Below, in pieces: positions 1-9,940 of a DNA stretch of 64,000 bases. How positions within the stretch are numbered: the stretch's first letter is position 1; each line of letters starts with the position of its first letter. Origin of the DNA: Pedobacter polaris (GTDB lineage Bacteria; Bacteroidota; Bacteroidia; Sphingobacteriales; Sphingobacteriaceae); assembly GCF_005116505.1 (NCBI RefSeq), contig NZ_SWBR01000001.1, positions 372,001 to 436,000 on the forward strand. The letters run 5' to 3'. The translations under genes were made by a program, and so were the position numbers. The notes below the pieces were generated by a model. That model had not been told where the DNA came from and did no database searches. It was given only the letters and a program-made list of their open reading frames with translations.

Positions 1-1374
1 TGGAATTTCTATATGTTGAAATCCCTTAGCAATTAACTTGGCTGCAAATATTTGTTGTACATCATACTCACCATGCACTAAAAATACTTTTTTAACCTTA
101 GCCGGATCCTGGCAAGACATAAATTGAATTAAATCTTCATAATCGCCATGTGCACTCATCGATTGAATGCTTTGTACCTCGGCTATTACTTGAAATTGCT
201 CACCATAGATATACACTTGTTGTGCACCATTTTTCAATTGCCCACCCAATGAGCGTGGTTCACAGTAGCCCACAATTAAAACAGTGTTTTTGCTATCGCC
301 AATGTTATTTTTAATGTGGTGTTTTACCCTGCCAGCTTCTGCCATACCAGAAGCAGAGATGATAATACATGGCTCTGTTTTGGCATTTAAAGCCTTTGAT
401 TCCTCTCCATCAGCTACGTAATGTAATCCTTTAAAATCAAAAGGATTATCATCAATTTTTAAAATATCTAAAACCTCATCATTATAACCCTCGGCATGTT
501 CTTCAATTATTTTTGTGGCTTTGGCCGATAGAGGACTATCTACATATACTTTAATGTCTGGCAGTTTCCCCTCAAGTTCTAAATTATTTAAAATATATAG
601 TAATTCTTGGGTTCTACCCACACTAAATGCTGGGATAATTACTTTGCCTTTCTTCTGCACACAAGTATCTAAAATCACCTTTAAAAATGCCTCCTTGGTT
701 GGTTGTGCATCTTTATGTAATTTATCTCCATAAGTAGATTCTAATAAAATATAATCAGCTTGTGGAAACTCCTGTGGTGATCTCAATAGTAAATCTCCAT
801 ATTGCCCAACATCTCCACTAAAACTCAATTGAGTTGTCTTGCCATCTTCATTAATGGTTAAATGAACTGAAGCACTTCCAATAATGTGTCCAGCGTCAAT
901 AAATACTAAGCTAACATCATCAGTTAATCTCGTTACATTTTGATATTCTACTGCAACAAAGTATTCCATTGCCTTTAAAGCATCATCCTCATCATATAAA
1001 GCTTTTTCTAATGGCAAACCACGCTGTTGTCTTTTTTTATTTTTGTATTTGATATCACCTGCTTGTATTTTGGCAGAATCTAACAATAAAATTTTGGTGA
1101 GTTCTTTTGTTGCCTCTGTGCCAAAAATTACTCCTTTAAAACCTTGGGCTATTAATCTAGGAATTAATCCACTATGATCTATATGTGCATGAGAAAGTAC
1201 TAAAAAATCAACTGTTGATGCATCAAACCCAAACTCAGTATTCAGTTCATCTGTTTCCTGACCCATTCCTTGGAACATTCCACAGTCTAACAATATTTTT
1301 ATTCCATTATTTAAAGTGATTAAATGCTTGCTGCCTGTTACGTTTCTTGCAGCGCCATGAAAGGCTATCTTCAT
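1..1374 (-). CDS. MBL-fold / beta-CASP RNA-processing exonuclease (3' end beyond window)
   Basis: The minus-strand frame opens with ATG at 1374 and stays open to the left edge, giving 458 residues without the C-terminus. Seen: the metallo-beta-lactamase zinc motif S-H-A-H-I-D-H-S about 60 residues in, a second zinc-ligand region F-S-G-D-V-G, a beta-CASP segment (VYVDSPLS, IIISASGMAEAGR) and a late H-G-D / VHGEYD region. This order matches the CPSF73/YSH1-like family of RNA endo- and exonucleases, which act in the cytoplasm and bind two zinc ions. Family membership is secure; substrate and RNA specificity cannot be read from sequence. The gene diverges from the blaI-like gene, with about 165 bp between the two starts. 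Confidence 0.9.
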   Translation of the reverse strand, partial: MKIAFHGAARNVTGSKHLITLNNGIKILLDCGMFQGMGQETDELNTEFGFDASTVDFLVLSHAHIDHSGLIPRLIAQGFKGVIFGTEATKELTKILLLDSAKIQAGDIKYKNKKRQQRGLPLEKALYDEDDALKAMEYFVAVEYQNVTRLTDDVSLVFIDAGHIIGSASVHLTINEDGKTTQLSFSGDVGQYGDLLLRSPQEFPQADYILLESTYGDKLHKDAQPTKEAFLKVILDTCVQKKGKVIIPAFSVGRTQELLYILNNLELEGKLPDIKVYVDSPLSAKATKIIEEHAEGYNDEVLDILKIDDNPFDFKGLHYVADGEESKALNAKTEPCIIISASGMAEAGRVKHHIKNNIGDSKNTVLIVGYCEPRSLGGQLKNGAQQVYIYGEQFQVIAEVQSIQSMSAHGDYEDLIQFMSCQDPAKVKKVFLVHGEYDVQQIFAAKLIAKGFQHIEIP

Positions 1375-1428
1375 AAGTATTTGATTTATTTTTATAATTA
1401 TAAGAAAATAATTGTCAAAAAGTTTTGT

Positions 1429-1446
1429 AAACTAAAATATTAGTTT
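1429..1446. promoter_or_regulatory. Inverted repeat, candidate BlaI-type operator
   Basis: A perfect palindrome with 7-bp arms, AAACTAA-AATA-TTAGTTT, lies in the divergent spacer between the nuclease gene and the BlaI-like repressor. BlaI/MecI repressors bind short palindromes in their own promoters, so autoregulation is a reasonable inference. The arms do not match the classical TACA-N2-TGTA core, and the region is AT-rich, so chance is possible. Confidence 0.35.
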
Positions 1447-1538
1447 TAAGTTTATATTAAGTTCTTTAGCTAAGGTTGTTAATTTATACTTTAGTTTTTT
1501 ATAAAGACACCAAAATATATTATAAAACAACAATTATC

Positions 1539-1916
1539 ATGGATATTAAAGATTTAACGAAAGCAGAGGAGCAGATCATGCAAATTGTATGGCAACTAGA
1601 AAATTCATTTGTAAAAGAAGTAATGGATTATTTGCCAGAACCTAAGCCAGCTTATAATACCGTTTCTACTATCATTAGAATTTTAGAAGTAAAGGGGTTT
1701 ATTGGCCACGAAGCTTTTGGGAAAGCGCACAAGTATCATCCTTTAATTAGTAAAGAAGAATATAAACGCCATGCCACAGAAAAGTTATTAGGAAACTATT
1801 TCGAAAACTCGGTAGAGAGTATGTTTTCATTCTTTGTTAAAGAAGAAAAATTGGATGTTAGTGATGTAGATGAAATTTTAAAAATGATCAATAAGTTCAA
1901 AAATAAACCAAAATGA
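1539..1916 (+). CDS. BlaI/MecI/CopY-family transcriptional repressor
   Basis: A 125-residue winged-helix protein. It begins MDIKDLTKAEEQIMQ, the usual BlaI opening, followed by the wing region AYNTVSTIIRILEVKG and a C-terminal dimerisation helix. A longer frame with an upstream start exists, but this ATG gives the normal family length. Its stop overlaps the start of the M56 peptidase gene by 4 bases (ATGA), so the two are translationally coupled. In known pairs the membrane peptidase senses a signal and leads to cleavage of the repressor, which derepresses the operon. The likely targets here are the downstream TonB-domain genes rather than a beta-lactamase, since none is nearby. Confidence 0.9.
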   Translation: MDIKDLTKAEEQIMQIVWQLENSFVKEVMDYLPEPKPAYNTVSTIIRILEVKGFIGHEAFGKAHKYHPLISKEEYKRHATEKLLGNYFENSVESMFSFFVKEEKLDVSDVDEILKMINKFKNKPK

Positions 1917-3892
1917 CCTGGGCGCATTATCTCTTACAGGTAAACATTTACTTGGTTATATTTTATTGCTTCTATAAGCTACTTTTAGATAAGGAGACCT
2001 ATTTTGTTTTAAATAGATTATATCTTGTTTCATCAGGATTATTTTCCTTGGCTATACCTTTTTTAAGGTTCGAGATGTTTAGCGAAAAAGTAGTAAGTGA
2101 TAAACTATATATCAGTGTAAGCGAGTTAAATACCATGGTAAATAATTATGCCGTTTTGCCACAAACGCAAGAACAATATGATTGGGGGCGGTTAATAGTT
2201 ATCATTTACTTGATAGGTGCACTTTGTTATTTGTTAAATTTTGCCTATCAGTTATTTGCAATCAATCGGTTATTTAATAAAGCTGATGCAAATGATGCAT
2301 TTTCATTTTTTAACAAAAAATCGGTTGCCGAAAATTTACCTGAAAGAGCTACTGTAGATTTGCACGAAGACATACATGTTAAGCAATTACACACTATTGA
2401 TGTTATCTTTTTTGAGATTTTAGGAATAATTACTTGGTTTAACCCGGTTATTTATTTGTACAAAAAGTCGATTAAAAACATTCATGAATATTTAGCAGAC
2501 GAAGCAGCCGCCAAGTTTCAGGGCGATAAAGAGATGTATGCCTTGTTATTATTGAGTCATGCTTTTGGTGTTAAGCCTAATAATTTAACCAATGGTTTTT
2601 TAACAAAATCAATGATTAAAAAAAGAATCTATATGTTGCACAAGCAACGTTCTACTAAAGTCGCCATTTTAAAGTATGGTCTATTTGTGCCTTTATTTGC
2701 GCTTACTTTAGTATTATCATCAGCAACGATTCGCAAAAATCATCAAATTTTAGCTGTAGCACAAAGTATACCACTAGATGATGTAAACTTAGTTGTAAAT
2801 CAAGTTATTGAAGCACCATTAAGTGTAGTCAATATAAAATCTCCCCCTCCTCCACTCAAAGATAAGGTAACCGTTCAAACTCAAAATCCAACTACTGGTA
2901 ATGTTTTGGTTAGTGATATAGAAACCCAAGACAAATCTAACTCATGGAATAGTTTTTACAAATATATTGGTGGCGATATCAAATACCCTACAGCAGCAAT
3001 TAAAAAGAAACTCCAAGGCAATACCATCGTTAATTTTACGGTTAAATCTGGTAAAATAATGAATGTTTTCACTCAAAATGAATTAGGCGAAGGCTGTGAT
3101 GATGAAGTAATTAATAGCATCTCTAATTTTGATGAGTTTTTTGGGAAAGATGGAAATTATAGCTTGAAAGTTACCTTTAAACTGGAAGGTGTTGATACTG
3201 AAATGAAAAATCAGAATGTTTCTAATTCTGATGATTATAATGCTTTGCAAAATGTTGTAATAACTTCTTATGCATTAAAAGAAGAGGTATCAGATCAAAC
3301 TGTTTATAGTTTCGTTTCCATGTCTACTCCACCAACTTTCCCAGGCGGAGTTGGAAAATTTTATGATTATTTGGGAAAAAACATAAAATATCCTGCTATT
3401 GCTGCAGACAATGATATTCAGGGAAATGTATTTGTATCTTTTGTAGTTGAGAAGGATGGATCATTGTCTGATTTAAGAGTAGACCGCAGGTTAGGTTTTG
3501 GTACTGATGAAGAAGCCTTAAGGGTACTAAAATTAAGTAAAAGATGGAATCCTGGAATGCAAAATGGCAGACTTGTAAGAGTGAGATATAATATCCCTAT
3601 TAAGTTCTCTTTAGAAGCTGATAAAAGAGAAAGTAAGGATAATATCATTGGAAGTGTCAGACTTAAGAATTATGGTGAAAGTAGTAAGGATGCTCCTTTA
3701 GTAGTTTTAGATAGTGAAGTAAAAGACCCGAGTATTTTAAAAGATCTTAATACTAGAAATATAGAGTCAATAACAGTACTAAAGTCAGCAAATGCTACTT
3801 CATTATATGGAAAAAATGCTGAAAATGGAGCAATTGTTATTACCTCAAAAAAAGCTATTAAACCATCTGCTACATTGATTAACAAAAATTAA
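1913..3892 (+). CDS. M56 (BlaR1-like) membrane metallopeptidase with TonB C-terminal and plug-like domains
   Basis: 659 residues. The N-terminal part has hydrophobic segments at about 5-25, 37-55 and 92-118, then the zinc-protease motif HEDIH at 151-155 with a downstream glutamate in HEYLADEAA (191-199), and another membrane segment near 253-272. This is the BlaR1/MecR1 M56 layout. In place of a penicillin-binding sensor, the C-terminal half carries a degenerate TonB-C domain (about 345-425), a well-preserved TonB-C domain (about 475-566) and a TonB-receptor plug-like stretch (about 596-645, with NIESITVLK, SLYG and GAIVIT). A proline-rich linker (SPPPP) lies near 310. It overlaps the repressor gene by 4 bp and is followed closely by three TonB-C genes. 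The ligand sensed is unknown. Confidence 0.85.
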   Translation: MTWAHYLLQVNIYLVIFYCFYKLLLDKETYFVLNRLYLVSSGLFSLAIPFLRFEMFSEKVVSDKLYISVSELNTMVNNYAVLPQTQEQYDWGRLIVIIYLIGALCYLLNFAYQLFAINRLFNKADANDAFSFFNKKSVAENLPERATVDLHEDIHVKQLHTIDVIFFEILGIITWFNPVIYLYKKSIKNIHEYLADEAAAKFQGDKEMYALLLLSHAFGVKPNNLTNGFLTKSMIKKRIYMLHKQRSTKVAILKYGLFVPLFALTLVLSSATIRKNHQILAVAQSIPLDDVNLVVNQVIEAPLSVVNIKSPPPPLKDKVTVQTQNPTTGNVLVSDIETQDKSNSWNSFYKYIGGDIKYPTAAIKKKLQGNTIVNFTVKSGKIMNVFTQNELGEGCDDEVINSISNFDEFFGKDGNYSLKVTFKLEGVDTEMKNQNVSNSDDYNALQNVVITSYALKEEVSDQTVYSFVSMSTPPTFPGGVGKFYDYLGKNIKYPAIAADNDIQGNVFVSFVVEKDGSLSDLRVDRRLGFGTDEEALRVLKLSKRWNPGMQNGRLVRVRYNIPIKFSLEADKRESKDNIIGSVRLKNYGESSKDAPLVVLDSEVKDPSILKDLNTRNIESITVLKSANATSLYGKNAENGAIVITSKKAIKPSATLINKN

Positions 3893-3897
3893 AATTT

Positions 3898-4623
3898 ATG
3901 AAAAAGCTAATCTTCTCTTCTCTAATTGCAATACTATTGCTTTCTTCTTTTCAAAAAGAAAATTTAACTGCTAGTATAAGTGTTAAAACCGATCTTGGCT
4001 TAGATAAATTTTATAAACACCTTGGAAATAACATTATGTATCCTTCTGCTGCAAGGTCTAATGATATTCAAGGTAATAGCCTCATTCTATTTACAGTTAA
4101 TGAGGGAAAATTAAAGGATTTAAAAATACAGAGTGAACTTGGATCTGGATGTGATATTGAGGCATTAAACAAAATACTATCATTTTCTGATTATAAGGTG
4201 ATAAAAAACGGCAATTATGCATTAAAACTTGCCTTTAAGTTACAGGGTAGTACTGCTGAGTTTAAGAACAACGACCTAAAAATACCTGAAGGCTACAAAG
4301 AATTAAACATCACAATTTTAGCTAACGCCATAGTTGCTCAAGCAACAGGAAATTCATTTAAGGTTAAGTGGAATTCAAACGATGATACAAAATTTAATGC
4401 TTTTTTCAGCTCTAAAAATAGCAAAGCAGGGCTAGAAAAATTACAAATCATATTAGATGGAAATGTAATTGACAATGCTACATTACAAAGACTAAAGCCA
4501 GATAACATCGAAAGTATTAGCGTTTTAAAAGATTCTATCCCTTTAGCTCTTTATGGTAAAGAAGGAAAACAAGGTACAATTCTAATCACCACCAAAAAAA
4601 CTGCGCTACCCAATATAAAGTAG
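3898..4623 (+). CDS. Exported protein with degenerate TonB-C domain and plug-like domain
   Basis: 241 residues, starting 5 bp after the peptidase stop. A hydrophobic signal segment (LIFSSLIAILLLSSF) opens the protein, without a clear lipobox cysteine. Residues about 30-120 resemble the first, degenerate TonB-C domain of the upstream peptidase (FYKHLGNNIMYPSAA, DIQGNS). The end (about 178-236) repeats the plug-like motif with NIESISVLK, ALYGK and ILITTKK. It looks like a soluble periplasmic copy of the sensor half of the M56 protein. No catalytic residues are visible and the function is unknown. Same operon as its neighbours. Confidence 0.7.
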   Translation: MKKLIFSSLIAILLLSSFQKENLTASISVKTDLGLDKFYKHLGNNIMYPSAARSNDIQGNSLILFTVNEGKLKDLKIQSELGSGCDIEALNKILSFSDYKVIKNGNYALKLAFKLQGSTAEFKNNDLKIPEGYKELNITILANAIVAQATGNSFKVKWNSNDDTKFNAFFSSKNSKAGLEKLQIILDGNVIDNATLQRLKPDNIESISVLKDSIPLALYGKEGKQGTILITTKKTALPNIK

Positions 4624-4650
4624 CAACAACCTCAACTAAAAACAATCAAC

Positions 4651-5463
4651 ATGAAAAAGTTAATTTATTCATCGCTATTTGCGATGTTACTGCTAGGCTT
4701 TTGCCTTAACAAAGCCAACGCACAACAAGAAGATAACACAGTTTATAATTTTGTAGCTATGGAAACCCCGCCCACGTACCCTGGTGGAATAGCTGATTTT
4801 TATAAATTTTTAGGAGAAACTATCAAATACCCTCAACAGGCAAAGGATGAAAATGTTCAGGGTAATGTATTTGTCTCATTTACAGTAGAAAAAGATGGTT
4901 CGTTAAACGACATGAAAGTTGACAGGAAATTAGGTGCAGGAACAGACGAAGAAGCCATTAGGGCACTTAAACTAAGTAAGAGATGGAACCCAGGATTGTT
5001 AAATGGAAAGCCAGTTAGGGTTAAATATAACATTCCCGTTAAATTTAAAATCCCAGGAAAAGCAATGACACCTAGGCCAGTTAATCCTGGCAGTGCACCA
5101 GCAACACCAACCTTAACAGATACTACAATTTATACTTTTGTTTCTATGGAAAGTCCTCCTAAATATCCTGGTGGCCTTATGGAATTCTACAAATTTCTTG
5201 GAGATAACATAAAATATCCTGCGGAAGCAAAAAACAATAAAGTGCAGGGAAATGTATTTGTTTCGTTTATTGTAGAAAAAGATGGTTCTCTATCTACTTT
5301 CAAAGTAGACCGTAAGTTAGGTTCTGGTACTGATGAAGAAGCAATAAGAGTTTTACAATCAAGTCAAAAATGGATACCAGCAAGCGTAAATGGCATACCT
5401 GTTAGAGTTAAATACAATATCCCAGTTAGATTCTCTCTTACTAAACCTGAATTTAAAAATTAA
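4651..5463 (+). CDS. Exported protein with two tandem TonB C-terminal domains
   Basis: 270 residues. The signal peptide (MKKLIYSSLFAMLLLGFCLNKANA, split here only for description) closely resembles that of the preceding protein. Two near-identical TonB-C units follow, at about 45-135 and 175-265. Each has the series Y-P-G-G, F-Y-K-F-L-G, I-K-Y-P, V-Q-G-N-V-F-V-S-F, V-E-K-D-G-S-L, V-D-R-K-L-G and V-R-V-K-Y-N-I-P-V, joined by a proline-rich linker. TonB-C domains normally contact outer-membrane receptors at the end of a membrane-anchored TonB, but no N-terminal anchor and no ExbB/ExbD partner is present here. The role is unknown; it could compete with or modulate TonB, or bind the M56 sensor. 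Confidence 0.75.
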   Translation: MKKLIYSSLFAMLLLGFCLNKANAQQEDNTVYNFVAMETPPTYPGGIADFYKFLGETIKYPQQAKDENVQGNVFVSFTVEKDGSLNDMKVDRKLGAGTDEEAIRALKLSKRWNPGLLNGKPVRVKYNIPVKFKIPGKAMTPRPVNPGSAPATPTLTDTTIYTFVSMESPPKYPGGLMEFYKFLGDNIKYPAEAKNNKVQGNVFVSFIVEKDGSLSTFKVDRKLGSGTDEEAIRVLQSSQKWIPASVNGIPVRVKYNIPVRFSLTKPEFKN

Positions 5464-5467
5464 AATT

Positions 5468-5989
5468 ATGAAAAATATAGCTTTCTTAGCCCTGATTTCC
5501 ACATTTATACTCAGCTCTTGCCAGAACGAAGTTAAAAAAGATGAACAGGTTAAAACAGACACTACAAAATTTCCAACTCCAGTAGCAGCAGATGATAGTA
5601 CAGCAAAAGATTCAGTTGCGCCTCCTCCACCTGTAGCTAATGAAGCTACAGCAGCAGATGACAACACTGTTTATAGTTTCGTAAGTATGAAGAACCCTCC
5701 AAAATATCCTGGAGGAATAGCTGCATTCTATAAATTTCTTGGTCAGAATATTAAATACCCTGCTGATGCTACAGCAAAAAATGTACAAGGGCCTGTTTTT
5801 ACTTCATTTATAGTAGAAAAAGATGGAAGTATAACCGATATAAAAGTAGACCGCAAGTTAGGGAACGGGCTAGATGAAGAGGCAATTAGAGTCTTAAAAT
5901 TAGCTAAAAAATGGATTCCAGGTATGCAAGATGGAAAGCCAGTTCGCGTAAAATACAGTCTTCCTATTAAATTTACGTTAGCAAAATAA
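5468..5989 (+). CDS. Lipoprotein with one TonB C-terminal domain
   Basis: 173 residues from the ATG at 5468; a longer frame starts inside the preceding gene but would bury the signal peptide. The start gives a lipoprotein signal with the lipobox ILSSC (cysteine near residue 19). A low-complexity acidic and proline-rich stretch (PPPPV) follows, then one TonB-C unit (about 75-172) almost identical to those of the upstream gene. It starts 4 bp after the upstream stop and is the last gene of the blaI-M56 unit, with a strong terminator just downstream. Probably tethered to a membrane by lipid; function unknown. Confidence 0.75.
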   Translation: MKNIAFLALISTFILSSCQNEVKKDEQVKTDTTKFPTPVAADDSTAKDSVAPPPPVANEATAADDNTVYSFVSMKNPPKYPGGIAAFYKFLGQNIKYPADATAKNVQGPVFTSFIVEKDGSITDIKVDRKLGNGLDEEAIRVLKLAKKWIPGMQDGKPVRVKYSLPIKFTLAK

Positions 5990-6011
5990 CCAAACAAATT
6001 AATACTCCAAC

Positions 6012-6043
6012 AAAAAACCCCAGCCAAATGGTCGGGGTTTTTT
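6012..6043. terminator. Bidirectional rho-independent terminator
   Basis: The inverted repeat AAAAAACCCC ... GGGGTTTTTT encloses a 12-nt loop and sits between convergent genes (TonB-C lipoprotein and sdhB). T-tracts are present on both strands, so it can stop transcription from either side. Confidence 0.85.
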
Positions 6044-6148
6044 GTTGTTTGATAAATCTCCTTTGTCTCGATATTTAAATCTAGTAAATTAATAGAATAA
6101 AAACAAATCAATTTACTATTTAACTGTTAATTATAAACTTAGCATGAA

Positions 6149-6919
6149 TTATCCTTCTTCTTCGCTTATAAATTTAGCAGCATAAAAATCCCTATTCATA
6201 CGAGCAATGTTCTCTAAAGAAATCCCTTTAGGGCATTCTGCCTCACAAGCACCTGTATTTGTACAATTACCAAAACCTTCAGCATCCATTTGCGCAACCA
6301 TGTTTTGTACTCGTTTATAACGCTCAGGTTGTCCTTGCGGTAACAAAGCCAATTGAGAAATTTTTGCAGAAACAAATAACATAGCCGATGCATTTTTACA
6401 TGTAGCCACACAAGCACCGCAACCAATGCAAGCTGCTGCTTCAAATGCCGCATCTGCTTGAGCTTTAGGAATAGGGAGTGCGTTTGCATCTTGAGCATTA
6501 CCTGTATTCACTGAAATAAATCCACCTGCAGCAATAACGCGGTCAAATGCAGATCTATCTACAGTTAAATCCTTAATTACAGGGAAGGCCTTTGCTCTCC
6601 ATGGTTCAACTACAATTGTATCCCCATCTTTAAAAGAACGCATATGTAATTGGCAAGTAGTTACAGCATCTTTTGGCCCATGCGGGCGACCGTTGATGAA
6701 CATTGAACACATACCGCAAATACCTTCACGGCAATCATGATCAAAAACTATAGGATCATCACCTTTAGTGATAAGATCTTCGTTTAAAACATCGAACATT
6801 TCTAAAAAAGACATATCTGGAGAAATTTCAGAGACTTTATAGTCTACCATTTGTCCTTTGTCTTTTGTGCTTTTCTGACGCCAAACTTTTAGCGTTAAGT
6901 TCATATTTCCTGTACTCAT
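6149..6919 (-). CDS. sdhB: Succinate dehydrogenase / fumarate reductase iron-sulfur subunit
   Basis: 256 residues. It transfers electrons from the flavoprotein to the membrane cytochrome b. Seen: the [2Fe-2S] ligands in C-R-E-G-I-C-G-M-C (about 63-71) with a later cysteine (TTCQLH), then the ferredoxin-like motif [11 protein letters not shown] and a second cluster region ([17 protein letters not shown]) for the [3Fe-4S] and [4Fe-4S] centres. Length and motif order are normal for the Bacteroidota B-type enzyme. It is the last gene of sdhC-sdhA-sdhB and is separated from sdhA by an 86-bp spacer holding a long hairpin. Confidence 0.97.
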   Translation of the reverse strand: MSTGNMNLTLKVWRQKSTKDKGQMVDYKVSEISPDMSFLEMFDVLNEDLITKGDDPIVFDHDCREGICGMCSMFINGRPHGPKDAVTTCQLHMRSFKDGDTIVVEPWRAKAFPVIKDLTVDRSAFDRVIAAGGFISVNTGNAQDANALPIPKAQADAAFEAAACIGCGACVATCKNASAMLFVSAKISQLALLPQGQPERYKRVQNMVAQMDAEGFGNCTNTGACEAECPKGISLENIARMNRDFYAAKFISEEEG

Positions 6920-6941
6920 TGTATAGAGATTTATGTATCGA

Positions 6942-7005
6942 GTAGCAAGTATCGAGTATCAAGAAAATTATTCAAGTCTTGATACTTGATACTCACATCT
7001 TGCTA

Positions 7006-7006
<1 letters not shown>
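6942..7006. repeat. Palindromic repeat element between sdhA and sdhB
   Basis: A long imperfect inverted repeat: the left arm (6942-6963, GTAGCAAG then AGTATCGAGTATCAAG) pairs with the right arm (6978-7006, CTTGATACTTGATACT then CTTGCTAC). The inner arms match at 15 of 16 positions. Short units of GTATCRAG are repeated within each arm. Its distal end touches the sdhA stop codon. It looks like a REP/BIME-type intergenic palindrome and could form a strong hairpin in the sdh mRNA. Confidence 0.75.
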
Positions 7007-8985
<1,979 letters not shown>

Positions 8986-9015
8986 TATATTTTAGCTTTA
9001 TTCGTTCAAAATTAT

Positions 9016-9714
9016 TTATAGACCCAAACCGAAATAAATCGCTATCGGCATTAGAGCAAAAATCAAGGGAATTAGAATTGAAAACAAAACCCCCATTGTT
9101 TTAATGATTGGTGTATATTTTTTATGGTTCCAACCCATAGTCTGAAAGGTTGAAGCAAATCCATGCAATAAGTGGTAAGCTAAAGAAATCATTGCTAGCA
9201 CATATAAGATTACACGCCAAGGATGACTAAATTTAGCAAGCATTACTGCATATAAATCTTCGTGGCCACTTGCATCAACAGGAGTTCCGCCATTAAAATG
9301 TTCTATCCCTGTAAAACGAGAAACAATCCAGAAATCTGACAAATGAACTACTAAAAACATTAACAATAATGTACCTAATAAACCCATAGAGCGAGAATAC
9401 CATTTGCTGTTCGCGTTACCATCATTATATGCATATTTAACTGGTCTTGCTGCTTGATTCTCAAGTGTTAACCTAATACCTTGTACGATATGCAATAACA
9501 ACCCCAACATTAATACTACTTCCATAGCCCTAATGATCCAGTTAGTTGCCATAAAATGAGCACCTTCATTAAACAATACTCCAGTTTTATCAAAAAACAC
9601 AAAACAGTTTAAGAAACAGTGCACTAGTAAAAAAGAGATTAGAAAAAGGCCTGTAAGCCCCATTATTAATTTTTTTCCTATGGATGAGGAAAAAGCATTT
9701 GCGATACTACCCAT
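9016..9714 (-). CDS. sdhC: Succinate dehydrogenase cytochrome b558 subunit
   Basis: 232 residues with five hydrophobic segments (about 14-36, 56-80, 108-130, 158-182, 203-228). Histidines lie in the membrane segments (LLVHCFL, LLLHIVQG, VVHLSDFW, YHLLHGF), which suit a di-haem cytochrome b. This is the single-chain membrane anchor typical of the Bacteroidota succinate:quinone oxidoreductase. It anchors SdhAB and passes electrons to menaquinone. First gene of sdhCAB; a candidate promoter lies 28 bp upstream. Confidence 0.93.
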   Translation of the reverse strand: MGSIANAFSSSIGKKLIMGLTGLFLISFLLVHCFLNCFVFFDKTGVLFNEGAHFMATNWIIRAMEVVLMLGLLLHIVQGIRLTLENQAARPVKYAYNDGNANSKWYSRSMGLLGTLLLMFLVVHLSDFWIVSRFTGIEHFNGGTPVDASGHEDLYAVMLAKFSHPWRVILYVLAMISLAYHLLHGFASTFQTMGWNHKKYTPIIKTMGVLFSILIPLIFALMPIAIYFGLGL

Positions 9715-9741
9715 TAGCTTTTATTTTTTTATTCAGTTAGT

Positions 9742-9749
9742 GCAAAAGT
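9742..9749 (-). promoter_or_regulatory. Candidate -7 promoter element of sdhCAB
   Basis: On the minus strand this reads TACTTTTG, a full match to the Bacteroidota -7 consensus TAnnTTTG, 28 bp before the sdhC start. No clear -33 element was identified. There is no FNR-like box at the spacing seen in the cbb3 island, so sdh looks independent of that regulon. Confidence 0.5.
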
Positions 9750-9888
9750 ATTTAAAATATGATTTAAATTAGAAATGCTTGACATAAAAACACAATAAAG
9801 GAGCTATTTAGAAACGTTCTAAAAAACTTGTTATTTTTGCTGATCAAGCTTTATGTTAAAAACGGTAAATAACTCACCCTTAAGGCAC

Positions 9889-9920
9889 AAAAAAAGGGAA
9901 ACAGTATACTGCTTCCCCTT
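9889..9920 (-). terminator. Terminator of the DegP-like gene
   Basis: Imperfect stem AAGGGAAACAGTA / TACTGCTTCCCCTT with a one-base bulge. On the minus strand it is followed by a T-run (A-run 9889-9895 on the plus strand). It lies about 20 bp after the protease stop codon. Confidence 0.7.
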
Positions 9921-9940
9921 CTCATTTAAAAGAAAATTTA

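Noticed and set aside
1539..3892. BlaI/BlaR1-type pair considered as a beta-lactam resistance system
   Set aside because: No beta-lactamase or penicillin-binding sensor domain is present; the sensor half is made of TonB-C and plug-like domains.
5359..5667. Minus-strand open frame of about 100 codons
   Set aside because: It is antisense to the end of the double TonB-C gene and the start of the lipoprotein gene, whose signal peptide, lipobox and domain motifs are clear. The translation is low-complexity Ser/Ala/Val/Gly without motifs.
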